DNA of 64,000 nt from Toxonevra muliebris (taxonomy: Eukaryota > Arthropoda > Insecta > Diptera > Pallopteridae), in contig OY829329.1 of the NCBI GenBank assembly GCA_963691655.1, positions 59,099,408 through 59,163,407 of the forward strand, given 5' to 3'. Below the pieces are notes generated by a model, which had not been told where the DNA came from, ran no database searches, and saw only the letters and a program-made list of their open reading frames with translations. The stretch's first letter is position 1. Each line of letters begins with the position of its first letter. Shown piece after piece: positions 10,133 to 21,577 of this stretch. Position numbers and translations under genes: made by a program.

Positions 10133-12127
10133 CTGAAAAAAAAAACATTTTGAGTCAACGGTATCTAATGGCCCTGAATGGGTTAAAAACCACACAAAGA
10201 CAAAATTTACTATAAAGATCCGGCTATTGAAAACTTAAATTTAAAGTTTTTTTTACAACAATAAAAGCTTATTTAGAAAACAGAACTGCCTCGTTGTCGA
10301 ACTTGCATGTTTTACACGCAATGAATTGTTCTCAAATTTGTATGTCTTTCTTCTTCATATCCTTTAATCTCTATTAGAATATATGCCATTAATGACGTCT
10401 ACTCCTTTCCATCTCAGGCTTTTCCTAGCATTTGCTTTTAGTTTTTTACAGACATTGTCAAGCTGTATTACCCACGCTCTGTACTTCCACGTTTCAAGCA
10501 TACTGCTATTTGTTTTAAACTCTTTCACTCCATAGTTCTCTGGGCGATATCGTCGAAGTCTCCACAAAAAAAATTTGGCCCATCCATTTCAGTTTTTTCA
10601 TTCGGACATCTTCTTGCCCTTACCTTCATATTTTTCCTGCTGAACAACTCTTCATTGGATATCGTATTGAGCGTTGATGTTTCGTTAGCAAAATAGTTTA
10701 TTCGGTAGGCTAGAACGCCCGCCTTACTAATGCCTATCCTGGCAATGAGGTTCCTATCTTACAGGATTCAGACACGCTGTTTGGTGGTAGCTACCTACTA
10801 CGTTGAAAGCGCTGCGGTTGACCTTTTGTGGGTTCATCCATCAATATTTCTTTACTCGAAACCGAAGAGTGATTTCGAGAGCTTTAAAAACTATAACGTA
10901 GAAAATTAAAAAATGGAACAATTTTGCAGTTATGTTAAATAATTTTCATTGAGTGTAGCTACTACTTGACTTTAATATTTCTTATTACTCGTATACATAC
11001 ATACATAAGCATATGTATTCAGAAGTATGTACATATATGTATTTGTTTGACAGTCTGAACTTGTGAAATTGTATTTATTTATTCAACTGCAACTGTGCAT
11101 GTATGTGTGTGTGTGTGTAAGGGGGGGCAAGACAGGAGGAAAAGGGTTAACTTAACTTAAGCAAACCAAATTGTCATAATGACAAACTACAATCAATGTT
11201 GATGTTGATATTGCTGCTGCTGCTTGTGATGCCTTCTTGATATTTACGTTTATTGACACAGCAATATAATATTAATTTGCCTACTACTGAAACAACGACA
11301 ACAACTATAAATACACAACTACAAACACACACTCACACACAACAAAATCGAAAATTGTAGAAGATTTTGTATTGTTTGCTATGATATCATAAATATAAGT
11401 TTCGCACTTTCTTACAATTGCAAGATGTTTACTCTATATTCATTTTGTTTACACATGCATACATATGCACATACATACATATGTATATGCCTATGTATAT
11501 GATAGTTTGATATATCCTTATGATAGATACTATTTAATGATAAACCTCACATTTGCTTTTGCATGTACACTTGGTACTTTCGTACTTGATATTACTATAT
11601 CACACACACACACACACACGCACACCCACTGACTATAAATATTGGTAAATTAGTGAGAAGTGCATAGAATATTGCCACATTGATATATCAATCAATGTGA
11701 TATTTAAATTGTTAAGCTGAACTAAACTAAACCATTGTCAATGTGCGTGTTTATTGTATGTTTGTAAATAGTTATGCACTTGTAGCAATTAATATTCTTG
11801 ATTTCATATCAGAGTTTGGGTAGAATCATTCAAGGAGGGGCAAAATGATTGGTTGTGGTAGGGAAAGTACTACAACTGACGGATCTAACGTGAGAGGTTT
11901 GATACAAAAGTGACTTGAATAGAGATTTCCAACAATTAGGTTATAATATATAATCCCTTCTTTGGATTCGCTAGTGAAATATCATTATATAATAAATATT
12001 ATTATATACAATTACAATTGAAAGCACTAGCGAATCCAAGGTTTGACTTCAAAATCTTTCCAGGAAGAGGAACTGAACCTTAAATAATAAAACGATTAAG
12101 AAGAGAGGAAAGGGGCGGTAGATATGA
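10133..12127. other. Non-coding stretch with microsatellites
   Basis: 10360-10860 is of higher complexity and may be a very old transposon, but neither strand gives a recognisable protein. (TG)n lies at 11102-11119, (CA)n at 11600-11617, and CATACATATGTATG-type repeats at 10995-11040 and 11455-11500. Confidence 0.45.
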
Positions 12128-12728
12128 TGATGAACCAGGGCTTTGGAGCAACCAAATTTTGGGGTTGCTCCGCTCCAGCTCCACTCCAGCTCCACTCCGA
12201 CCTTTTAAGTATAGCTCCGACTCCGCTCTTAGCTTTAACTATATATAATTTTCTCAATAAAAATCTTTTTTCTATTTTAAATTCGTTTATGTGTATCGCT
12301 GCCTTAATTTGCTAAAGCCCTAACACCCATTTTCCGAATTTTAAAGGAAAAGCAAAAACTATTTTGATATTTGGAGTACTGATTCCAGAATTTGTAATTT
12401 GAGCTGAAGGAAGAGATCGTAAATTTTTGGTGTATATCTTCAAACTTTTCGGTACAGATGAAAGCGAGCACGGCTTATCATAATCCACCAAAAACTCGAT
12501 ATTGAAAAATTTGCTGTTAGGTGACAAATTCTGGGAAGTTCCGAAAGTACTCTTTATTTGGCTCAAAACTTGACATATTTACCATACGAAAAAATATAAT
12601 GCTAAGTTGTACAACAACTATATCGTTTTGAAGGCTGCTGTCATAGCAATAGAACAAGTTAAGATTGTGAACTGCTTATTCTTAGTGACATCTTTTAAAA
12701 AAAATTCGGAATTATTAACACACATTAT

Positions 12729-12873
12729 CCCTATTCACGATATGGTATAAACGGTCTTGCATCATTGCAAATGCAAATTTTTATTGCATATCGCATATAT
12801 TTGTTATTGTAGTAGCAAAACTATTTTGCATTTGCAATGATGCAAGACCATTTGCACGAAATCGTGAATAGGG
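12729..12873. repeat. Inverted repeat nested in the hAT-like MITE (first)
   Basis: The ends are CCCTATTCACGA and its inverse TCGTGAATAGGG. Inside these, GGTCTTGCATCATTGCAAAT pairs with ATTTGCAATGATGCAAGACC. It is a 145-bp hairpin-like MITE. Confidence 0.7.
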
Positions 12874-12908
12874 CTATTATAATAAAATTGTACATTTCAT
12901 TACTGCTA

Positions 12909-13030
12909 TGGAAATGGCACTACTCAGTTCAAATCCCTTGCAATGAATTTGTAATTAAACAATAAATGTAATGAATTTATTTTAGTACGAATTCATTCCA
13001 ATGGATTTGAACTCAGCATTGCCATTTGCA
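12909..13030. repeat. Inverted repeat nested in the hAT-like MITE (second)
   Basis: TGGAAATGGCACTACTCAG followed by TTCAAATCC pairs with GGATTTGAACTCAGC followed by ATTGCCATTTGCA. The arms are about 45 bp with a few mismatches, and the whole is about 120 bp. Confidence 0.65.
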
Positions 13031-13554
13031 TTGATTAATGGAGATGGTAATGGAAAAACTTCATTGCCTGTAATCGTTATAGTGTTCAAGTTTTCAAATA
13101 TAATGTCAAGCAACAATAGTTATGAATCGGAGCAGTGGAGCGGTTAAATTTTCATTGCTCCAGCTCCAGCTCTAGCTCCAGTCAAAACAGTGTGCTCCAC
13201 AGCTCCTTGCTCCAGCTCCGCGTTCCGCTCCAAAGCCCTGGTATGAACACATAAAAAATTTAGTCATGGGTCACGGCAACACCTACAACATTTGCTGAAA
13301 ATTAGATACCCGAGCAATCCTCTTTCACTACGAGGCACTCACTCGTAGGAGAAAAATACATCTGAAGCATTCATTAATAACACGATGAGGTTTCGGCACC
13401 AATAAAAAGAAGCAGCTGAGAAATTTCTCGAAAAATGTATTTGCCACCTTTAGTAGCAATTTATAGAAATGTTTGGGTAATTAAGCAATTTTTTAAGCTC
13501 CAAAATGTTCAGATTCTTGGGGAAGCTGAGAGAAACTGAGGTGTAGACACGTGT

Positions 13555-13855
13555 TGATATGGCTCACGACAGGTTGATGTCTAAAAGGCAGACATGCCTA
13601 CAAGCTGGAACTCGTTAAGACAAATATCTGTAAGCACTGCATGGAAACTGAGGAGGAGGAAATAATAGAGCATGTGCATTTTAACAAATATTTGTACGAC
13701 GTGGCAGCAAGCTCTTTAAAAGACTTACTATTTCTACAAATACAACAAATGCAGTAACAATGGATTTAGTTCAGAAATAATAGAATAGGGCCAGATTTAT
13801 ATGGTAGTAATTTGGAGCTTTGAGTCTATGTGAGATACCGCAGCCATAACCTAAC
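13555..13855 (+). mobile_element. I-type LINE 3' remnant
   Basis: The plus strand shows decayed C-terminal sequence like that after the RNase H domain: LMSKRQTCLQAG, then a CxxC-H pattern in KHCMETEEEEIIEHVHF. It compares with ICRFCN...SEHILAQCG in the LINE at 47.2 kb. The 3' end reads CATAACCTAACC, a short tandem tail as in I/R1-type elements. Several frameshifts are present. Confidence 0.5.
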
Positions 13856-13856
13856 C

Positions 13857-14285
13857 TGTGATAATACTTTTCTACAAATGGAAACTTTTGAAAACGAGCA
13901 GAGACGAGACAAATGCACTTAGGGTAATGTGGGGTCGCTGAGTCCGAATCCGTGGTCCGTTTTGCTCTGTTACGTCACAATTTTTTTTTAATGACATCAA
14001 AATTTACTACTACTAAAGGTGGCAAATTTAAAAAAATTATTTTTTTTAAATTTATTTATTTTTTCGTAATTTTTTTCACCCTCGTTATCATAGTTCACTT
14101 TTATCTCGTAGTTAGCTTAACCCAGTAATGCCTAGCGGGACCTTGTCACTGAACCGTTCCTGAGCCAGGTTCAAAAAAAATTTTTTTCTCAGGTTACAAA
14201 ATTGTGACGTAGCAGAGCAAAACGGACCACGGATTCGGACTCAGTGACCCCCCATTACCCTAAGTACACTTGTCCAGTCTCTGCT
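13857..14285. mobile_element. Foldback element, copy A
   Basis: The long inverted ends read GCACTTAGGGTAATG and CATTACCCTAAG with GAATCCGTGGTCCGTTTTGC and its inverse. Each arm is at least 90 bp. The interior includes TTAACCCAGTAATGCCTAGC near 14118. The left arm runs on to TGTGATAATAC at 13857; the right arm stops near 14285. It abuts the LINE tail on its left. It is homologous to 28017-28718 and has no coding content. Confidence 0.75.
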
Positions 14286-14289
14286 CATT

Positions 14290-16512
14290 TTTGGCTGTTG
14301 AACAGTGCAATAGATTATATGAAAATCTCTCGGAAAATTCGACAACTTCAGTGAAATTAATATTTCAACTCTCAAACATAGATGAATTTTTTCAAAAGCG
14401 ATCCAGTTTTTATATTTTCCTCAGCAACACGATATCATTGAAAATATGGTATGCTTCAAGAAAACTCAACATCTAGAACTTTTTTTTTTAAATAAAACAA
14501 ATGAAATTTAAGAAGTTTAAGATGATTTCCTTACTATTTTCGAGTACTACTTCACACGACGAAAGCAATCCTGATCTCTATTAAATCATGCTTCAGAACT
14601 TGTTTCGGGTGGCGATGAACACCTCACATAGACCGACAAGGTTCATAGTGTTACCACAGCTCTTCAAAATCTCTTTAATCATCAGTACAGCCGCTGTTGC
14701 GATTTACTGGGTTGCCAGTTCTGTAGAACCAGAAGTCTTTTGACGAAAATCTTCGGTGAAGATGTTACCAAAGTTTTTTCTATATACTATATCACTTTCA
14801 TTAATCGCTTTCAAAATCTATTTCTAAGATAGGAAAACTATATACAAATTAGTTTATACTCAAAATAATCGTTTGGCAAGTGACTCAGTTATAATTTTGT
14901 CATATAGAAGAATTTGAATTTTATTGAGGGAGCATATACTTAACTTCTCATGCACTCCTTAAAATCTTTATAGCTTTGAGAATGTGACCAAGCACCATAG
15001 GTGGTCCAACTGATACCTTAACCATAATTGCGGGTACCTACAATACAAAAACGAGCAGACATTGTGAATTCAAAATGCAAATTTGTTGCTGTTGTCGTTG
15101 TTGTAGCTGTCGTTGCAGTTTCTTTTGTTGTTATTACTTCTGCTGTTGTTGTTGTTATAGTTGTAGATGCAGCAACCAACACACATCATTCGCACTAAAC
15201 TTGCAATTTCATATCAATTCATTCATTCATTCATTCCATTTACCATTGCGGGAACGTTCTTTCCGTTTTTATATATATATATTTTATATATCGTGTTTCT
15301 TGACTTTTTGTTTTGTTTTTAAGTGTGTGTGAAAAAAAAATTCAAAGAAAACAAAAAAAAAAAAAAAAAAAAAATCATTCCTTATACTATAAGGAACGAT
15401 TTAAAAGGAAGCCAATAAAAAAATTTTTTATTACATTTTGACTGCATAAACACAAAATGAGACATTAAACGTTGCAAGTTTCAAAGGAATAAAAATACGA
15501 AATAAATATTTCCAATAATTAATTAATTTTCAATCAGTCACGAATGAGATGAGAATATATATATGCGCACAGCAGCAACAACAACAGCAACAATAATACA
15601 CTGAACATAGTGGTGAAGATGATGATCATGAAGTTGATGGTGGAATTGTTGATGTTGCAGAGAGATGACTGAAGTTGACGACTTCTGTTGTTGTTGTGTT
15701 GCTGACTTGTTGTACTGTTGCTAGCGTACATTGATAAGTTTATAGTGATGAAGATGACGATGAAGATGATGCAGATGTTGTCGTCGTCGTCTTTTTTGTT
15801 GTGTCGTCTATATCGTCGTCATCATCGGTTTATGATATCAACAATAACGTTGTCGTTTAATGTATCGTTTTTCATTTCTTTCCCTTTTTTTGTTTTTTTT
15901 TTTCATTATTGCCCGCAGCGTTTTAAGTAGAATTTAGCGAATTATTGATTTCTGCTTTTTTTTTTTTTGGTCTTTCTTATTTTTTTACTGATTTGCTGAA
16001 ACAAGCTCTGCTTGTATTATGGAGAATATCCTTTCTTTTATATCATACAAATAAAATTTGAATTGAATTATAAAATTTTTGCTTAACATATCATAGCTTT
16101 CTTGATTCTGGGCCAAGGAGCCTGGGATTGGTATTTCATTAGCAGATCTAAGGTCGAACGAAAGAGAGAGGATATTATTATGACTATTGTTTCTGAATAA
16201 TTAATATTAAAATCAATAAATTCAAGTGCATTTTTAAATATGAATGTAGACCATTGTTCAAAATTATATGAAGAATAAAAAGATTCGCTGTAACATAAAA
16301 ATAAAAAATAATAATAATAAAAAAATTAAAATATCAGATATTTTCCGAAAGACTTGGAAATTTAGTGCTTTAAACTTTTCCAAACTTTAAATTCTAAATT
16401 AATGACACTATAGACTTAATTTTTGGACATGAGGTGTGCCTTCAAATTCTGAAAAAGGAAGTATTATCTGAAGTCATCCTGCTTAGAATAGTTAAGGACT
16501 TATTTAAAATAT
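14290..16512. other. Non-coding stretch with trinucleotide arrays
   Basis: 14290-15060 is unremarkable. 15075-15175 is a TTG/CTG array and 15310-15375 is A-rich. 15570-15840 is a cluster of CAA, GAT and GTC/TTG triplets. ORFs here are microsatellite translations. Confidence 0.5.
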
Positions 16513-16515
16513 AAT

Positions 16516-18553
16516 AGTGGTCCTCATGAAAACTCGCAAATGCCTCGTATACCTCGCAAACCTCGCAAGTTTGCATTGCGTATATCAGCTGTTTTCATTC
16601 TCCATACAAAAAAATTTGTGTAGCCATAATAAGTTAATCCCTTATTTTTAACTGATTTTAGCCCACTTTCTTTACGTTCTATTAATAAATTTTCATGTTT
16701 GACTCTATTGAAAATCTGTTCCAATATGTGGGATGGTTTTTTAACATATTTTTTCAAAATTTGTAAGTAGTTTTCAAAGTCATATGAAGACCAACTAGAC
16801 AGCATTCCTATTTCCTTTAAATTTTCTGTTAAATGTAATAAATGGTGGACATTGTATGTTACGCTATTATTGCCAAATATGAGGGGGAAATTTTGTACAA
16901 ATAAAAATAACATTTTTTTTTTGCTGTTTCTATATTGTTTAGATAACTTTTTGGGCAAAATAATAGCCTAATAATAAAGGTCATCAGGAATTCTATTTTT
17001 TAAAACTAAAATGCCTGTGTAAAGGAGAAATTGGCGAAATTCTGAAGCTTTCCAATTCGAAATTTCGTTAAAACTCCTTGGCTTTCGAACGAATTCTTTC
17101 GTAATACATGAACGCAATGACACCAAATTTTCTGAAATTTTGGTTTTATTATCCTTATTTATTTTTTCATTTATCTTGTCCTGCAAAATTCTTGAAATGA
17201 ATTTGCGCGTTACACCTAAATCAAGAAGATGCATACTATCTATTGTCACTTGACTAACCATTTTAATATTAATATTTTCTAGTGGAGTTTTTGTATTTCT
17301 AAAATTTGGTAAATGGCGATTTAAATATTTTCTGTCTGAAAGATCCTTATCTTTTATTAGTTCACCCGGATGTACACTATAAACTAACACATTGCCATTT
17401 TTTTCACCAACTTGTGTACATTTCGTACAACCATGAGCCGATACGTGGCTGGGAATACCACAAATAAATGCTTTAGCTGGAGCGTCGCAAATAATAGACC
17501 TGATTTTGAATTTTACAACCTTTCCCACGATTTCTACACCATTTTCTATAATATCTTTCATCTCGCTGACAAATGTTTCTAAATATTCTTCAATAGAACC
17601 AGGTCTTTTACACCTAAATAAATTCCGACTAGAAAAACAGAAATGTTTTTTATGTTCACTACACGTATCAAAATTGGTCATAATTGAGCCCTAGAGCTTC
17701 TATATAAAGGTAGCCCATTTATATTTATGTCAACGAGTACTGAATAATAATTATGAGATATTTTATTTAATTGCTTCCTTATTCCAATATGACAATAAAC
17801 GCCCGGTGACAAAACTTTTTTGATGGCCTTCTCGTTTTTACTTTTATTCAACATAGTTTCAGCACGACGCGATATGTCTAAATTTTCTTCACGCAAAATA
17901 ACTAAGAGCTCTTCGAAACATTTGCGAGAGGGCTTATTTTTCAAATACCGTTGCAACAGCTTTTCACTAAAAGATTTTCCTGCATCACTTGAAGCACTAG
18001 TATTAAAATAAATTGTCTCTGTTTCTGTCTCAATCTCTGCCTGTACCTCTGCTTCTACAGATTGCTGCGCTGCCACTTCACAATTTCTGTTTTCACTCAC
18101 ACCACTTAAACTATGCACATATTCCTCTTTTTTGCTTCTAATAATCCTTCTAATGTGCCTTTTGCTCATTTTAATTCAATTTTTATTTAATTTTAGGTTA
18201 ATGTATTGTAATAATAATTCTTACCAGAATTTTCTTTCACTTTTTTCACTATTTTAAGAAGCACGTGTTTGCGCGCCAAACGTCACAGTATAATGAAATA
18301 TCTTCGTTCCTCTTTCGTTCATATGTTTTCGTTTTTGCCGAACGGCTAATTCTCTTTCGTTTATATTTTTGTTTCTTTTCAACTCACATCCACTGCTTTA
18401 CTTTACTACTAGTACAAATCTAGTAATTTTAGAACCAGTTTTAAACTATCGAATTAAAGAACTAGTTCGAAATTTTACTGCAGGGCAATTTCAGTGTGCA
18501 AACCTGAATTTGAGTATGAGTATGCAAATTTACGAGCTTTCATGAGGACCACT
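16516..18553 (-). mobile_element. CACTA/EnSpm-like DNA transposon
   Basis: The termini AGTGGTCCTCATGAAAACTC and GAGCTTTCATGAGGACCACT are inverted repeats of about 25 bp. Both are flanked by AAT (16513-16515, 18554-18556), a 3-bp target duplication as in EnSpm/CACTA elements. The 2,038-bp body is filled by a broken transposase on the minus strand. Length and layout suggest a complete but dead element rather than a MITE. Confidence 0.8.
16524..18169 (-). pseudogene. CACTA-like (TNP2-related) transposase, disabled
   Basis: The minus-strand start at 18169 gives MSKRHIRRIIRSKKEEYVHS, a basic N-terminus, then an acidic linker. The conserved core includes IICDAPAKAFICGIPSH followed by GCTKCT, then IDSMHLLDLGVTRKF, then NWKASEFRQFLLYTG. 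The C-terminal part reads YNVHHLLHLTENLKEIG and FENYLQILKKYVKKPSHIL. This order matches an animal transposase family that I relate to CACTA TNP2. Lesions: a TGA near 17678 where Trp is expected, a frameshift near 17610, and an in-frame stop near 16968. The family name comes from memory of the motif pattern. Confidence 0.7.
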
Positions 18554-18977
18554 AATGTAAAGCGCAATACTTAGCAGTTTTTTTTTTTTGGAATTTTTTC
18601 GTTATTTGAATTGAATTTTTAAATTAGAAAATTGTTCAAAAAATTAAAATAAAAAAAAAAATCAATGGATCCTGAATTGTAAGTCTTATTTAAATTATAA
18701 AAATTCAATGTAAAATCGAAAGGATTTCAATTGATACCGAATTTTGAAGTTTTACTGGTAATGCGTCATCTAGTGGCGGAAAAATCGCTAAAAACCGAAA
18801 AAGCTTTTGGTCCCAGGATAAAAATTTCAATTAAAAAATTTTAAAAAAATTCTTCTAAATGACTCAGAGCCGAGCCGCTTTTCTTTCTGGCAGGTTAGGA
18901 GTTTTCTTCAGCATTGCCACCATAACCTCTTTCTTTGCTCTTCTCTGATTGCCACTTAACCCATATAGCCGTCTTAA

Positions 18978-21573
18978 CCCATTAAGGCCTGAGCATATAA
19001 CCGCTGGCGCAAAATCGATGAAACTTCTCATAGAGTTTACGTTTCACCTAACTAAAAAAAAAAAATCTAAAAAAAATGCTTATCCCTAACCCTGGGTCCT
19101 ATAGGGTACGTTGCGAAAACGCAACGCTGGCCCTATAGGCTACACAAAACAAGTACCTTTAGTAACCACATTTTTATTTATGTAGTATATAGAGATCTTA
19201 GTTTTATGACAAAATTAATGATTTAAAATTGGGTTTTAAATCATTTTAAGTAAGAAAGAAATGTTTTTGGAATTTTTTTTTTATTATTTGAAACTTATTT
19301 TTATATTTTGTTTATAGAAATTTATTGCGTTAGTGTCTTGTCTTCCAAAAGTTGTGAAAAAGTACTTACTAATGGTCCATGTATTAGAATAGATATTGTG
19401 ATTAGCAGAGCTGCGAAAGAATGCAATCAATTTAATTGTAATACCTTGAAGTCACAGTGAATAGCCGACAATTCATGATTGCAATTACTGAATAACGTAT
19501 TCGACTCCAGAATAAAAAATGCAGTTGGAAGTCTTTTTTAGAGTCGCCGATAGGTTATTCATTTAGAAAAGTCTTTATTAGAGTCAAGGGAGTGCAGTCT
19601 TTTTTTGAAATCATGAGACTGCAAATCTTATGACTCCAAATCACGACTGCTTTGGAGTCACTTGAATAACCTTGAACTCAAATGCAGTCATTTGGAGCCA
19701 ATTGCAATTTGCAGTCAATTGGAGTCTTTTGGAGTCAATTGGGATTTTGAAGTCAATTGGAGTCAGTTGAAGGCTTTTGGAGTCAATTGGGGATTTGAAG
19801 TTAATTGGAGTCACTTGGAGTCAATTGGGGATTTGAAGTCAATTGGACTCACTGTTTTACGAGTTATAGCTTAGGTATTGTTAATACATTTTAAGGGTAA
19901 TACACCTTGTTATTTCGTTTACAATACTCGAATGCCAGTTTCACAGAAATTATTGTCAAAACATTTTCTTTTTAATATTAAATAAATTAGTAAAAAGTAT
20001 TAATTATTATATTGAAACGCGAGTTGCATAGAATTACCGTAAAGAGTGCAAACCTTTTTGAAGTTTTGGCGTGTGTTTTGTGGAAAACTGAGTATTTATG
20101 AAAGAATCAGTTTGAGAGACTTGAGTATTTATGAAAGAAGATATAAATTAAATATTAAAACACATATATATTAAAATTGACTTCAAATCCCAATTGACTC
20201 CAAAAGATTCCAAGTGACTCCAATTGACTTCAAATCCCCAATTGACTCCAAAAGACTCTAAGTGACTCCAATTGACTTCAAATTCCCAATTGACTCCAAA
20301 AGACTTCAACTGACTCTAATTGACTTCAAAATCCCAATTTACTATATATAAATTAAATATTAAATAGCACACATATATTAAAATTGACTTCAAATCCCAA
20401 TTGACTCCAAAAGATTCCAGGTGACTCCAACTGACTTCAAATCCCCAATTGACCCCAAAAGACTCTAAGTGACTCCAATTGACTCCAAAAGACTTCAACT
20501 GACTCCAATTGACTTCAAAATCCCAATTCACTCTAAAAGACTCCAAGTGACTCCAATTGACTGCAAATTGCAATTGACTCCAAATGACTGCATTTGAGTT
20601 CAAGGTTACTCAAGTGACTCCAAGTGACTTCAAGTGACTCCAAGTGAACTCAAAGCAGTCATGATTTTGGAGTCATAAGATTTGCAGTCTCATGATTTAA
20701 AAAAAAGACTGCACTCCCTTGACTCTAAAAAAAACTTTTCTAAATGAATAACCAATCGGCGACCCCAAAATTACTTCCAATGGTATTTTTTATTCTGGAG
20801 TCAAATATATTATTCAATAAAATTAAAAATTAAAAATTATTATTCATTTGTGACTTATATCCTCAATTGATTGCACTCTTTTACAGCTCTGATGATTAGA
20901 GATTAGTGAGAATTTCAAAATTGGTTATCTATTTTTGTAAATAAACTGATTAAGTTATCTTTTGATACATCTCATGGTTGCTTCGAAAAATCATATTTGG
21001 TCCGAATTGCCGATTCAACTTCTTTGTCGGACTCATTTATCACTTCTTCGATTTCTTTTTTAGTCAAAAAATGTTTTATAAACATTGCAAAAACGTAAAA
21101 AACTGTAGCACAAATTTATAAACAAGTCATAATAAAAATAATGGAAATCAGTTGACTTATACATAGTTGCCACACAAGCAAAATTAGCAGCACTTAGTCC
21201 CAGCGTTGCGTTTTCGCAACGTAAAAGTTTAAATTTATATTTTAAATAAATTGTTGATGAAAATGAATTAAAAAATGAATTTATATCAAATATAGGATTG
21301 TAAAAAAGCAACACCAAAAGAAGTTTTGAATTTAAAGTGTTTTAAAATTTTTGCCATAATTTTGAAATTTGGGGGAAAAAAAACTGGTCAACTTTGGATC
21401 CGAAATATATATATAATAAAATAAAGAAATCGAATCAAATCAAACATAGCATAATCTAAAAACATCCAATATGTATAAATATCAACTGCATCAAGATTCG
21501 ATTTTTTAATTATTTGCTCAGAATACGAAAAATTACCAACGTTGCGTTTTCGCAACGCCCAGGCCTTAATGGG
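18978..21573. mobile_element. piggyBac-like non-autonomous element with a nested foldback
   Basis: TTAACCCATTAAGGCCTG begins at 18974 and its exact inverse ends at 21577, so a TTAA target duplication surrounds inverted CCCATTAAGGCCTG ends. The 16-bp palindrome GTTGCGAAAACGCAAC (or its self-complement) recurs near 19110, 21203 and 21540. The element's own DNA is 18978-19397 and 20900-21573. No transposase is readable. The middle is a separate hAT-like insertion. Confidence 0.75.
19406..20891. mobile_element. hAT-like foldback element built on a GGAGTCAATT minisatellite
   Basis: The ends CAGAGCTGCGAAAGAATGCA and TGCACTCTTTTACAGCTCTG are inverted with a few differences. The 8-bp flanks GTGATTAG and ATGATTAG differ at one base, which fits a hAT target duplication. 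Inside, 19600-19860 is a tandem array of GGAGTCAATT-like units and 20165-20650 is the same array inverted, separated by about 300 bp of unique AT-rich DNA. The ORFs at 19662-19874 and 20316-20603 are translations of this array (GVNWDFEVNWS repeats), not genes. Confidence 0.8.
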
Positions 21574-21577
21574 TTAA

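Larger units (their letters stand above)
12136..13240. mobile_element. hAT-like MITE with GCTCC-rich subterminal arrays
   Basis: The termini CAGGGCTTTGGAGC and GCTCCAAAGCCCTG form an exact inverted pair. The 8-bp flanks TGATGAAC and GTATGAAC match at 6 of 8, as expected of an old hAT target duplication. Both ends carry arrays of GCTCCAGCTCC-like units (12165-12200 and 13165-13230), typical transposase-binding subterminal repeats. There is no transposase ORF. Two smaller palindromic repeats lie inside it. Confidence 0.75.

Noticed and set aside
10364..10567. 67-codon minus-strand ORF with basic composition
   Set aside because: No recognised motif, no splice or element context; could be an old transposon but not supportable.
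19662..20603. Repetitive protein-like ORFs (GVNWDFEVNWS units) on both strands
   Set aside because: Produced by the GGAGTCAATT minisatellite in the foldback arms; both strands give similar frames.
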